Origin: Fremontodendron californicum | Taxonomy: Eukaryota > Streptophyta > Magnoliopsida > Malvales > Malvaceae | Direction of reading: 5' to 3' | DNA: 64,000 bases | Assembly (NCBI GenBank): GCA_030761205.1 | Contig: JAULJL010000040.1 | Location: forward strand, 15,136,603 to 15,200,602 | Shown here: piece after piece, positions 1 through 12,669 of the stretch | How positions within the stretch are numbered: position 1 is the first letter of the stretch | Layout: each line of letters starts with the position of its first letter | Notes under the pieces: model-generated | Seen by the model: the letters and a program-made list of their open reading frames with translations, nothing else | What the model was told of the DNA's origin: nothing | The model's database searches: none | Translations under genes and position numbers: made by a program

Positions 1-188
1 TAGTGCTACACTGCTACTTGCATTGTTATGATATCATTTACAACTCTAATATTATGCTTCATTTGCCAACTTTTATGTTCAATTTTTGGTGATCAAAGTA
101 ATAAAAATTTGCTATTCTTGAGATAATTAATTAGCTGAGGTAAAAATACTCTCTCTTCTTAGCTGACTGGTTGGTTGGATTGGCTCAG

Positions 189-1962
<1,774 letters not shown>

Positions 1963-2762
1963 CTCTGGATTACTTGTACAAATCTCCCTCCCTCCCTCCT
2001 TTTTTTTTTCCCTCTTCTTTTTTGCAGCCATCCTAGAAGGATTTCCACTGCATTGTGTAGATAGGGAGTGTCTTTCCTTTGCATTTTTTTTTTTGGAGCC
2101 TATAGTAAATGAAAGGAAGGATATTTTATAGCCAACCTCATAAAGTTTTATTCTTGAGGAGTAGCCATTATATTTTTCAAGACATTTTAGCCTTAAAAGC
2201 TGTGCTTTGATTTGGTCTTTTGGGTTTTGCCTATCTGAGTAGTTATATATACAGGCATCTGATGTGTTTATATAGGACTTATAAACTTGTGGAACACCAA
2301 GAATGCCTGAAGTGAACGGAAGGCATGAGAAAAATGTTTGTTAATAATTTTGAGTTGTAGTAGAGAGTATCATGTTTGATGGATCAATTCATCTTGGGTA
2401 GAGAAGTGGCAAATGCGTATCATTCATGATCAGAACTGATAATTTCTTATTTTCTTTCTTTCTAACAATTTTATCTAAGAATTTGGCCTGCCTCAGAATG
2501 TGCACATCATCAGGCTTGTGGACAAGCCTAGTCGACCCATAAGGAAAGCCTGGACCATCCATACAATTAGCTTAGGCTTGTTAGTTTCAGGTATTATACA
2601 TTTCTGATAGAACAAGTAATCAACGACCTGCAATTTTTTTATTTAAAAAAAAAAATGTTTAACATGTGAATATGTGTCTCTTAGGAAATATTCGATAAAA
2701 TTGAAAGAAAAATATGTAAATGATATTGATCTGTTAGGCTTTTCAGATTCTATTCAGATTTC

Positions 2763-2809
<47 letters not shown>

Positions 2810-5586
2810 GAGTAAATTGTCTGAATATTTGAATCAACTAATTTGGAGTTTTTTTCAAAGTTGAGGTGAGAGAGAAAAAAAAAAAAAAAAAGAGGGATTG
2901 AAGTCAAGCGTCCTTGTCATTAAAGTGTGTCATTCCAATAATTTTTGGAATTATTAGAGAATATCAAAAAGTAGTCCAATAAATTTCGGAATCTTTCAAG
3001 CAGTATCATATAAGTAATCTGAAAGTTGTGCAAATTACAATAGTTTTATGGCTCTAAATTGTTTGTTTGGGGCTAAAAATAGTATGAAATTTGACATCCA
3101 TGACTCATTGATGATGCTTCAAAGTCATATATGAGCAGCCATAAGTAGGCAAAACTACAGCATTAATCTTTTCACCTTCGGAAAAAGCCATTCAATCTGT
3201 CAACCTCATAAACACGTATTTATGTATTGTATTGTTGAATTGAAGGTGTAAAAAGCCATCAATTTTTTTTTTTTTTTATGTTCTAATTTGATAGCCCATC
3301 TGTCTAGCTCAGTTTCGTCAAAGATATACTTTTCTAGTCATTTAGCCGACTTGGCTTGTTTGAAGTTTCAGGGCTACAAATACAACAGTTATTTACTGTG
3401 ATCCTGACAGGTTCCAAGCTCCAACTAATCTGCATGCAACTGTCAAATGGTTTTTTGACTGTCAATCTGTCAAATGGTTTGCTAAAAATCTGTTATATGT
3501 AAGGTAATCTTCTTCAAGATTCAGTTGGCTATGGAATTTTCACTTCAAAATGGGCTGCTAACTGATCAAGAGGGCAAATTCTATCTCTCATTTCTCAATT
3601 GAAAGAATGAAACTAATGAACACCCAACTGAGCAATTGATCCAATGATGGAGGATTCTGCCATTTCCACAACAGTTGAAAACTTGAAATTACCGTGACCT
3701 GTTATCAGAATTGATCTTGCAATGAGGTTTTGGCTACCTAAAGATTGCTTTGTCCATGTTAATTAGCTCTCAGAAAAGCCTGAAGGCATTAAACTTTATG
3801 TACATATGTGAATGCATTCATATTGTTCGATGAACCTTTTATTTTTCAACGAAGTTACTGATCTTATCCTCAAAAGAATTTATTGCAAGCAATGGAGGAA
3901 CAGACAATTTTTTAGACGATAAACACATTAAATTAAGAATTTTTATAAAAGCAGAAGATAAAAGGCACTTTCAGCTTTCAGCCAAACCATATCTTGCTGT
4001 TCTATTCTGTAATTAAGTCCATCATTTTCATTTTTCTTCTGTATATATATATATAATGTCTGTTTAGTGTTTAATTACGCTAACATCCGTGTGAAAACCA
4101 CTTTTATGCTTTTCATCATTACTCATATAATACAATTTTTTTCTATAGGAAAAAACAAGTAATTCAAAGGAGAAAGCTAAAGAAACAAAGATTCGAGCGA
4201 ACCTTCTAAGAAAAGAATGTTTTTTACTAGCAAAATCATCATAGTGGTAAAGCATGACATTAAAACTTTATTAAAGAACGATAGATTGAAGAAAGAAAAA
4301 ATGGGGAAAAGGGAGATGGCAATGCGATGCCTATGATAAAAGGGGAAAAAAAAAAAAAAGGTTAAAAACTCTTATGTACACGGCATACCGCACATCTATG
4401 GAGGTCCCTAGTCGTTGATGGAAGTAAGTAAAGGTATTCCTAGTCTCCATATATATTGGAAACGCACTTGACAGTTTTTAATAATTTGATGATAAGTTTT
4501 ATCAGGTTATCATTATATATTAATTAATTCGCTGCGAAAAGAACAATTCAGTGATGAACATTGTTAATTTTTAAGAGAACCCATCTTCTTAATTTGATCA
4601 AAGAACACATTTTCCTATGCATAATTCTTACAAAATACAGTTTTCAGAAGAGATATCAGGCCCATTCGCCATGGCTACATCAGAAAACTTGACAAAAAGA
4701 AACATGCATAAACAACTAAGCAAAATTGAACAGGAGATTAATTTGACCAGTCGGATAGACATTAACAACAAGTTGTTAATAAGATTTAGGCGGGATCGTA
4801 ATACGATATTACGATTATTATTTTATAATTTTTATTTTTTTCATCGTCGATATTTATTATAATTAATCATGATAATATTATTATGTTCATAACTATAATA
4901 AACATGATGTAATAAAAGATGCAAATTTTAAATTCTTGATTTGAGCTTTAAGAGAAAACCCCATTTAGAGTTAATTCAAACAGGATCCAGTGGCTACCTA
5001 CTTAAACATGGAAAATAAATAAAGATTATGAAAGGCAAAAAAGGGTTTTGGAAACATCCACTTTCACTCCCATTCCAAGAATTCTGCACAATCAGGTACT
5101 ATTTGGCTCGCATATTGACGGAAGAGACCCTTATCTGTAACAGTGGTTACGTCCACTTGAAAAGCTGAACAAAGCAATCCTGTTGAAAAGTTGAGGATCC
5201 CAATAAAGCAGTGTTAAATGAAACACCCAACGAACTTGGTTGGAAGTTGCAGCAAGAACTGTAAACCTCCATGTACTTCAATCAACACGAAGACCTTGCA
5301 ATAATCTTTGAACTGTTGTAGGTCGGAATTTGCCAGTCAGAGATTTGGTCCATGTGGAATTGTTGGACTCTGACATTAATGCAAGTTACGACCAGACTTT
5401 TTCCTTAACAAATGTTTCAGTTCCATGCATGAGATCTGCGAGACAAGTACATTTCAAAGATTTGCATTCCGAAATTAAGTGAAGGGGACAAAATTTAGGA
5501 TGTGATATGCTTAGGAAAGAAGTTATCCATAAAATTGACAAAATAAAAAGTTGGAGCACCACTGTTTTAATTCGGATGAGATAAAT
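1963..5586. other. Gene-poor spacer downstream of FNR
   Basis: The first part is the FNR 3' UTR and terminator region. The rest is AT-rich with homopolymer runs. Short ORFs here (for example 4617-4862) show no family motif and no exon-like context. I see no gene. Confidence 0.6.
2764..2806. repeat. (AT)n microsatellite
   Basis: An uninterrupted AT/TA dinucleotide run of about 42 nt, likely to vary in length between individuals. Confidence 0.9.
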
Positions 5587-5875
5587 TTAACTTAATTTAA
5601 TAGTAATTATTGTTCTGGTTAAAATTTGTTATGATTGTTCATGATAACGTGGCATCCTTTTATTATTACTGAAATTTTTAAATTTAAAACTAGTAAAATT
5701 ATACATATTTTTAACAAAATATTTTAAAAAATAAATATGTAACAAATTTTTAATTTTATTTGTAGAATTGAAAAATTTTACCATCAATATATCAAATACT
5801 AACTCATCTTACAAATCATTAGATTAACATCAATTTGAACAATCACGATATATTTTAACTTCAACAATAACAGTC
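5587..5875. repeat. Possible small foldback (MITE-like) element
   Basis: The left end (near 5608-5645) and the reverse complement of the right end (near 5838-5873) share an approx. 35-nt imperfect match that includes TATTGTT, GTTAAAAT and TGATTGTTCA. The interior is very AT-rich. No clear target duplication was found, so the borders are approximate. Confidence 0.35.
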
Positions 5876-6727
5876 TTTTTTTTTTCTTTCTTCAAAACAC
5901 AAATTTCTCTTCTCTCCCCTTTATATCAGTGTAAAAATATATTATGTGATCAGGTTTACTATTTAAAGGAACCCATGAAAAATGCAAAGATGTTGCTAGA
6001 ATAAACAACTTTGATTAATGATCAAGCCTGGTGCATAGTATCCACTCAATTACCATGTGATTTACCTCCTCTTTCGGAAGCAATGTCGACAACGCCGATC
6101 GACCTCTCAGAATGCCGTTTCGCAAAACGGGTTAAATTCCTGATAACGTTGGCTATCGTCCGAAGGCAAAACCTGGTTGGTCGTGGCTTGTGGTTGGCGA
6201 GGTTTCCAATAATTGGTGAGATCATCATATAACTTCATAGGAGACTCCGAAGGGAGAGAATCACACCTGACCTGAATTTAGTATAGGTCAAAACTTTGGT
6301 CATCAATGGACCCAAATGGTTTTGTAAAGGTAGCAAAATATAATATAATCTAATCCATGTAACTTACTCTAAAACCTAGCTCATCCCACCTGACCTGAAT
6401 TTAGACTCTAAAAAATCAACAATCTGAAACGACCCAACCCAAAAAAAAAAATTCAGAACCTGACTGAATTTTTTCCAAATAAAAGAAAAGTTAATATTTT
6501 CCTACAACTGATTAGTAACTTTATGAAAAACTTGTTGGTATTAACAACTGGAATTGCACTCTCACTAATAACATTTTTATTTAAAAAAAAAAAAAGAGAA
6601 AACCTAATTGGCAGGTAGAGAGGCCAAAGAAGAAAACAAATACAATGAGGTGGTGATTTGATTTTGAGCATGTCTTTGATTGTTTTATATTCAATTATGT
6701 TGGCCTTTATAAATAGGAGATGAAGAG
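5876..6727. other. Spacer with a less AT-rich patch near 6010-6230
   Basis: Bases 6010-6230 are richer in CG dinucleotides than their surroundings and carry overlapping short ORFs on both strands, none with a recognisable motif. This may be a decayed transposon fragment. Nothing else was identified. Confidence 0.4.
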
Positions 6728-6751
6728 CGATTTAAGTATCCACATAGTTCT
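6728..6751. mobile_element. Left terminal fragment of a foldback MITE, cut off by the Copia insertion
   Basis: The sequence around 6730-6746 (TTAAGTATCCACATAG) is the reverse complement of CTATGTGGATACTTAA near 12250-12267, on the far side of the Copia element. Joining 6751 to 11871 (dropping one 5-bp duplication) recreates a continuous left arm that folds on the right arm. Confidence 0.75.
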
Positions 6752-7080
6752 TGTTAGGTATCAGAGTGACGGAATAGTGTCTCACAACTAAAATAAGAGA
6801 TGAGAAAATAGAAACTGAACACACAAAATTTAACGTGGAAAACCCTCAATGAATAAAGGGAAAAACCACGGGGCAAGACTAGAAGAATTTCACTATGAGA
6901 AAATATTACAACACCTCTCTCTAAATACTAGGAGAGAACAACCTCACAAAGAATATAAGAAAGTATACAAGAGAGGAAGAGATAATTCTTGGGATGGTTT
7001 TAATACTTCTCCTTAAGGCTCTTTATATAGCCTTCAAGGAGGAACTCTAACAATTCTCCCACCGATGTGGGATTCTAACA
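6752..7080 (-). repeat. Copia-1 3' LTR (element reads on the minus strand)
   Basis: 329 bp, TG...CA ends, followed on the plus strand by a pyrimidine tract whose complement is the polypurine tract AAGTGGGAGAAT. Matches the LTR at 11537-11865 throughout by eye. Confidence 0.95.
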
Positions 7081-8805
7081 ATTCTCCCACTTGAAGATTT
7101 GATTAAACCAATCATATCTTCACACCACTCTTTCTGTCTTGCCATTCCATGTTGCTTACGTTTCTGATAGACCATAGGAGGATCGACACCAAATAAACTT
7201 GTCAGTGTTGATTGGCTTTGTCATAACATCTGCTAGGTTGTCTTTGGTGTGAATCTTTTGCATATCCACACTTCCTTCTTCTACTACTTCTCGAACAAAG
7301 TGATACTGTATACCTATATGCTTTGTCCTGGAATGAAAGGCTGGATTCCTTGCAATGTGCAAGGCACTCTGACTGTCACAATACATAATAATCTTCTGCT
7401 GCTTGTGCCCGAGTTCTTCCATTAACCTTTGTATCCATATTGCTTCCTTGCATGCTTGGGTAGCTGCCATGTACTCAGCTTCTGTAGTAGACAAAGCTAC
7501 AACAGTCTGTAACTTAGATAACCAGCTTACCGCTCCTCCTGCAAGTGTGAACACATAGCCAGTAGTGGATTTCCTTTTATTAAGATCACCTGCAAAATCT
7601 GAATCAACATAACCCCTGACAACAAGTTCTGATCCTCCAAAACATAATGCAACATCTGAGGTTCCTTTAATGTATCTAAGGATCCTCTTAACAACATTCC
7701 AATGCTCTCTACCAGGATCTGCCATAAATCGACTGACCGCTCCCACTGCTTGTGCAATGTCTGGTCTTGTACATATCATAGCATACATAAGGCTTCCCAC
7801 CGCTGATGCATACGGTACTCGAGACATTTCCATCCTCTCTGCTTCATTGCTAGGACTCATACCTGAGGATAATTTACAATTGACAGGAAGTGGGGTAGAT
7901 ATTGGCTTACAGTCTTGCATGTTGAAGCGTCGCAAGACCTTCCTCAGATAATTCTTTTGAGAAAGCCAAATTTTCCTGTCTTTTCTGTCTCGGTGAATTT
8001 GCATCCCTAAAATCTTGTTTGCGGGTCCCAAGTCCTTCATATCGAACTCCCTAGCCAACTGTGCCTTCAAATCTTGGATTCGATCTTTGTTGGGGCCTAC
8101 CACCAACATGTCATCCACATACAACAGCAAAATAATGAAATCATTATCATCAAACCTCTTGTAGTACGTACAATGGTCTGAACTCAGTCTGTTGTATTCA
8201 AGGCTAATTATGAAAGAATCAAATCTCTTGTACCAACATCTGGGCGCCTGCTTTAGACCGTACAGAGATTTGGTCAACCTGCAAACCAAGTTCTCTTTGC
8301 CTGTTTCAACAAAACCTTCTGGTTGGAGCATATAAATTTCTTCTTCAAGCTCTCCATGTAGAAAAGCCGTCTTTACATCTAGTTGTTCAAGATGTAAATC
8401 AAATGCAGCACACATAGCCAACACTACTCTGATAGTAGTAAGTCTGACAACTGGAGAAAATATCTCGTTGAAGTCAACACATTCTTTCTGAGCATATCCT
8501 TTTACAACCAATCTAGCACGATATCGTTCTACTTGATCATTGCTATCCCGCTTGATCTTGTAGACCCATTTGTTACCAATGGCTTTTCTGCCACGTGGTA
8601 ATTCCACCAGTTCCCATGTCTCGTTCTTGTGAAGAGCTTCAATTTCTTCCTGCATTGCTGTCATCCACAGAGAAGCATCTGGGCTACTAGTAGCTTCATG
8701 AAAAGTTGATGGCTCTCCATCCTCTGTTAAAAGGCAGTATGCAACATTGCTCTCCGTAACATACTCCGTGTGCCAATTTGGAGGCCTTCTCTCACGAGTT
8801 GACCG
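7081..8805 (-). pseudogene. Copia-1 reverse transcriptase and RNase H part of pol
   Basis: This is the C-terminal part of the polyprotein; the open frame runs from 8805 down to 7156. RT motifs are visible: KWVYKIK, the LDVKTAFLHG block and the YVDD catalytic pair. RNase H follows, with VDSDFAGD, STTGYVF and STTEAEYMA. It is separated from the upstream part by an in-frame TGA at 8806-8808; the frame continues unbroken after it (RSTRERRPPNW). The codon is probably a mutated CGA Arg codon. Without readthrough this part would not be translated. Bases 7081-7155 carry the purine tract and the 3' end. Confidence 0.9.
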
Positions 8806-11075
8806 TCAAACTTCTACAGCCTCGGACTCAACTGGTTCTAGTACCTCATGCTCTGGTTCTGCTTCAGAAGAATCATCTTCTTGAGAATTTCTATCCATCT
8901 GCACTGTAGCAGTCTCTTTTGAAGTGTTGTCATTTGTTTGCTCACTTTGCAGTTCATTTTCTGCAAAAACTACATCTCTGCTGACAACAACCTTGCGGGC
9001 AGTGGGATCCCACAGGCGATACCCCTTAACACCGTCAGCATAACCCAAGAATATACATGTTCTGGATTTTGGATCCAGCTTTGTTCTTTCTTGGGAGTTG
9101 TACATTACGTACACAGGACATCCAAACACATGTAGAGAAGAATAATCAGCTGGCTTTCCTTTCCACATCTCCATAGGCGTCTTCAAACCAATCGCCGTTG
9201 ATGGTGATCGATTTATCACATAACAGGTGGTTTTGACTGCTTCTGCCAGAAAGATTTGGCCAATCCCGCTGTTCTCAGCATGGCTCTTGTTCTATCTAGG
9301 AGAGTTCTGTTCATCCGCTCTGCTACACCATTCTGTTGAGGCGTATGTGCAACCGTGAATTGTCTCATAATACCCTCTTTCTTACAGAATGCTAGAAAGT
9401 TACCGTCTACATATTCTCCTCCATTGTCTGTCCTCAAGCACTTGATTCTTTTCCCAGTTTCAAGCTCTACTTGTGCTTTGAACTCCTTGAATACTGGAAA
9501 CACATCTGACTTCTTCTTGATTGGGTACACCCATAATCTCCTGGAATAGTCATCAATGAATGATACAAAATACTTTGCTCCACCCAGGGATATTTCTGGT
9601 GACTCCCACACATCAGAATGGATTAAGTCCAGTATGTGTTTGCTTCTTGTAGTTACTTTAGCAAACTTCAATCTATGCTGCTTGCTTATCACACAGTGCT
9701 CACAGAAAGGTAAATTGACCATCTTGAGCCCGGGCAGGAGATTGCGTTCTGCAAGGACTTTCAAGCCTCGCTCTGACATATGGCCTAATCTGCGATGCCA
9801 CATCATCGTCGTTTCTTCTTGGCTGGCTGCTGCAACTGATGCATCTGCCTCTTGCAACGTCTCTCCCAAAAGCATGTATAGATTGCTTGTGATCTTCTCT
9901 GCTTTCATCACCACAAGGTTTCCTTTCACTACTTTCAATATTCCACATTCAGTGTGGATCTTGCACCCGAGGTCATCCAATTGTCCAATTGACAATAAGT
10001 TCTTCTTTAAGCCCTTCACATGTCGTACCCCTTGAATTTTGCGAACAGTACCATCATGCATTTTTAATCTGACGGTACCGACTCCAGCAATATCTAAGGC
10101 GTGATCATTTCCCATGAACACAGATCCTTCCGAAATAGGTTCATAAGTGCAAAACCAATCTCGGTGTGGAGTCATGTGCCATGTCGCACCTGAATCCATT
10201 ATCCAGACATCATTGAGTTTCTTTCCGCCTTTAGAACTAGTCGCTGCTTCACTATACAAGATTTCTCCATCATCTGAGGTACTTGCAACACAACCTTGGG
10301 AGGTTGATGTTTCAGAATTCTTTTCTCCACCCTTCTTATTATGCCAACACTCCTTCTTCGAGTGCCCTCTCATGCCACAATTGTAGCATTTAAGATTCTT
10401 CCTTCTTCGAGATTTTGATCTACCATGATTCTGACTCCCACTGGAGCCACGTTCTGTTGATCTGCCTCTCATCACCGTTAAAGCCTCTGCTTGCTTTGAA
10501 TTTTCTGACCTTTCTTCCATATTCTTGCGCCTGGATTCTTCTTCAAGAATAGCACCGGCAACATCATCAAAGTGAAGAGAGTCACTAACATTGTTATTTG
10601 TGATGTTGATGATGAGTTGATCATACGAATCTGGTAAACTCTGAAGTAGAAGTTCCGCACGTTCATTTTCCGCTATTTTGAAATCTGATGCTGTGAGTTG
10701 AGCAAATAGCGTATTCAGAGTGTTGATGTGATCCGTTACCGACGTGGATTCACTCATTCGAAGAGTGTAGAGTTTCCTCTTCAAGAATATTCTGGTGTGA
10801 AGTGACTTCACCTCGTACAATTTGTTTAGAACATCCCAAATCTCCTTTGCAGTCTTCTTCTCTGCAACACTTGACAAAACTGAATCCGCCATTGCTAGGT
10901 GCAGATTGGCAACAGCATTGTCATCCTTCTCTTTCCACTTTTCATCAGTCATTTCTGTGGGTCTACTTTCAATTGCTTCTAGACAATTATCCTTCCTCAA
11001 AATTGCTCTTATCTTCAATTTCCACAAGGAGAAATTTCTCCCACTGAACTTCTCTATCTCGAATTTTGCTGCCAT
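8806..11075 (-). pseudogene. Copia-1 gag, protease and integrase
   Basis: Translation starts at ATG 11075. Gag is followed by a CCHC zinc knuckle (CYNCGMRGHSKKECW), the aspartic protease site (MDSGATWHM), the HHCC domain of integrase (HRRLGHM to FCEHC) and the DDE core (DVWES, RTDNGGEY, QQNGVAERMNRT). Near 9249 a single G is missing from what should be a Trp-Ala pair. The first frame then ends at 9216 and the next frame picks up the rest of integrase as far as 8809. This product would lack the end of integrase and all of RT. Confidence 0.9.
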
Positions 11076-11522
11076 GGTTGTACACGAACTGAAGCGAGTT
11101 ACACTATTTCACCGTGAATAGTACCGTATACGTGAACAGTATTGTACGTATGTCGTACACTAGAACAAATCCAGTATACGTTAACAATTACTGCAAAAGT
11201 ATACAACCACACGTATGAATAATAACCGTATCTGTGAATAGTACAGTACAGTTGAATAGCCCGTATACTGGAACAGTGACCGTAGCCCGTGAATAGTGCA
11301 CCAGGTAGGTTCCCAGGAAAGAGAGGTGGGTCACTGATAGACACACTTAAATACCAAGTCTTTCCTAGCCAGAACTTCCCTAGACACTTTCACACTACCA
11401 CACTTTATTTCCAGCAACAAGAATAATTCTTTTCTGATGTGGAAGATCAGACAATACTGCAACCACAGAGCATACTAAGAACCAACACTTTCACTGCAGC
11501 GGAATAAGGACCACGAACCAAT
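11076..11522 (-). other. Copia-1 untranslated leader with degenerate repeats
   Basis: A 450-nt leader separates the primer-binding site from gag. Bases 11105-11305 are built from degenerate 20-23 nt units resembling CCGTATA followed by GTGAATAGTAC (plus strand). No ORF spans it. Confidence 0.75.
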
Positions 11523-11535
11523 GGCTCTGATACCA
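11523..11535 (-). promoter_or_regulatory. Copia-1 primer-binding site (initiator Met-tRNA)
   Basis: On the minus strand, directly after the 5' LTR and one base, reads TGGTATCAGAGCC, the usual plant Copia PBS. Confidence 0.93.
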
Positions 11536-11536
11536 C

Positions 11537-11865
11537 TGTTAGGTATCAGAGTGACGGAATAGTGTCTCACAACTAAAATAAGAGATGAGAAAATAGAAAC
11601 TGAACACACAAAATTTAACGTGGAAAACCCTCAATGAATAAAGGGAAAAACCACGGGGCAAGACTAGAAGAATTTCACTATGAGAAAATATTACAACACC
11701 TCTCTCTAAATACTAGGAGAGAACAACCTCACAAAGAATATAAGAAAGTATACAAGAGAGGAAGAGATAATTCTTGGGATGGTTTTAATACTTCTCCTTA
11801 AGGCTCTTTATATAGCCTTCAAGGAGGAACTCTAACAATTCTCCCACCGATGTGGGATTCTAACA
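11537..11865 (-). repeat. Copia-1 5' LTR (element reads on the minus strand)
   Basis: 329 bp, apparently identical to 6752-7080; it drives transcription toward lower coordinates. Contains the AAGGCTCTTTATATAGCC stretch with a TATA-like core (near 11801-11818). Confidence 0.95.
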
Positions 11866-11870
11866 GTTCT

Positions 11871-12275
11871 TATACTGTAATGAAAAGAGTAATTTAATCT
11901 ATGTATTATAAAAGTGAGTAATTTAGTTTCTGTACAATTGAAATAGGTGCAAATAAGTAAAATTGATAACGGTGTCAATTAAAAATCGTTAAAATGCTTA
12001 CGTGAACTCGTAAAATCTAACAGATTTAGATATATTTCAAGTTATATTTTATTCCAAGTCGTTAATTCTGTTAGATTTTACGAGTCCACGTCAATATTTT
12101 AACGATTTTTCATTGACACTGTTACCAATTTTACTTATTTGCACCTATTTCAATTGTAAATGACTAAATTAATTACTTTTACAGTACAGAGACTAAATTA
12201 CTCTTTTTACTATATTACAAAGACTATGTGTTACTATATTACAAAGACTATGTGGATACTTAAACCGATGCAAGC
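11871..12275. mobile_element. Main body of the foldback MITE interrupted by Copia-1
   Basis: The two halves are long inverted repeats. The left side, including CAATTGAAATAGGTGCAAA at about 11936 and the CTCGTAAAATCTAACAG block near 12008, reappears reverse-complemented at 12060-12165. With the left tip stranded at 6728-6751 the element is about 430 bp with outer termini near CGRTTTAAGTATCCACATAG. Flanks GATGAAG (left) and GATGCAAG (right) could be a decayed target duplication. Confidence 0.8.
12207..12254. repeat. 24-bp tandem duplication inside the MITE right arm
   Basis: The unit TTACTATATTACAAAGACTA plus TGTG occurs twice head to tail (12207-12230 and 12231-12254). The left arm has one equivalent. 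Confidence 0.9.
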
Positions 12276-12669
12276 AAATGATTAGATCCCCCTCCCTCAA
12301 GTCGGCCTTCTTCCATCCACTCTTTTCTTTTTGCAAAAAGGAAAGGAGTGAAGGCTCAAACACATAGAGAAAACTATGGAGTTTTATGGATGGTAGTCTC
12401 AACTATCATCTTCATTCTTCTTCTATCTTTGCCATCTGCTATAGCAAGAAGCCTTGTCTTGGCTACTCTTCTTTTTTCTTCTTATTATTCCTTTGAACTC
12501 CCCTCAATTGCATTGCACCACCTTCAACATTAGCTTTGCTTAATCTAAATTTCCTTTCTATTAATTGTTTTCACTCACAACATTCCATTTTACATAAGAA
12601 ATTAAAAACAAAAACTTGAAGATTGAAACATTCATTTAAAAACAAAAAACAGAGACATATATTCCCCCC

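Larger units (their letters stand above)
6752..11865 (-). mobile_element. Full-length Ty1/copia LTR retrotransposon (Copia-1), coding region disrupted
   Basis: Two 329-bp LTRs (6752-7080 and 11537-11865) look identical by eye, begin TG and end CA, and are flanked by the 5-bp duplication GTTCT (6747-6751 and 11866-11870). On the minus strand the order is 5' LTR, PBS complementary to initiator Met-tRNA (11523-11535), a long leader, gag, protease, integrase, RT, RNase H, a purine tract just inside the 3' LTR (7081-7096), and the 3' LTR. Integrase before RT makes it Copia. Gag starting MAAKFEIEKFSGRNF fits a Tnt1/Tork-like lineage, though I am unsure of this. One frameshift and one in-frame stop break the polyprotein. 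Confidence 0.96.

Noticed and set aside
4617..4862. 81-codon plus-strand ORF
   Set aside because: Low-complexity AT-rich translation, no motif, no exon borders.
6011..6232. Overlapping ORFs on both strands near 6.1 kb
   Set aside because: Short, no family motif; the base composition is odd but not evidence of a gene.
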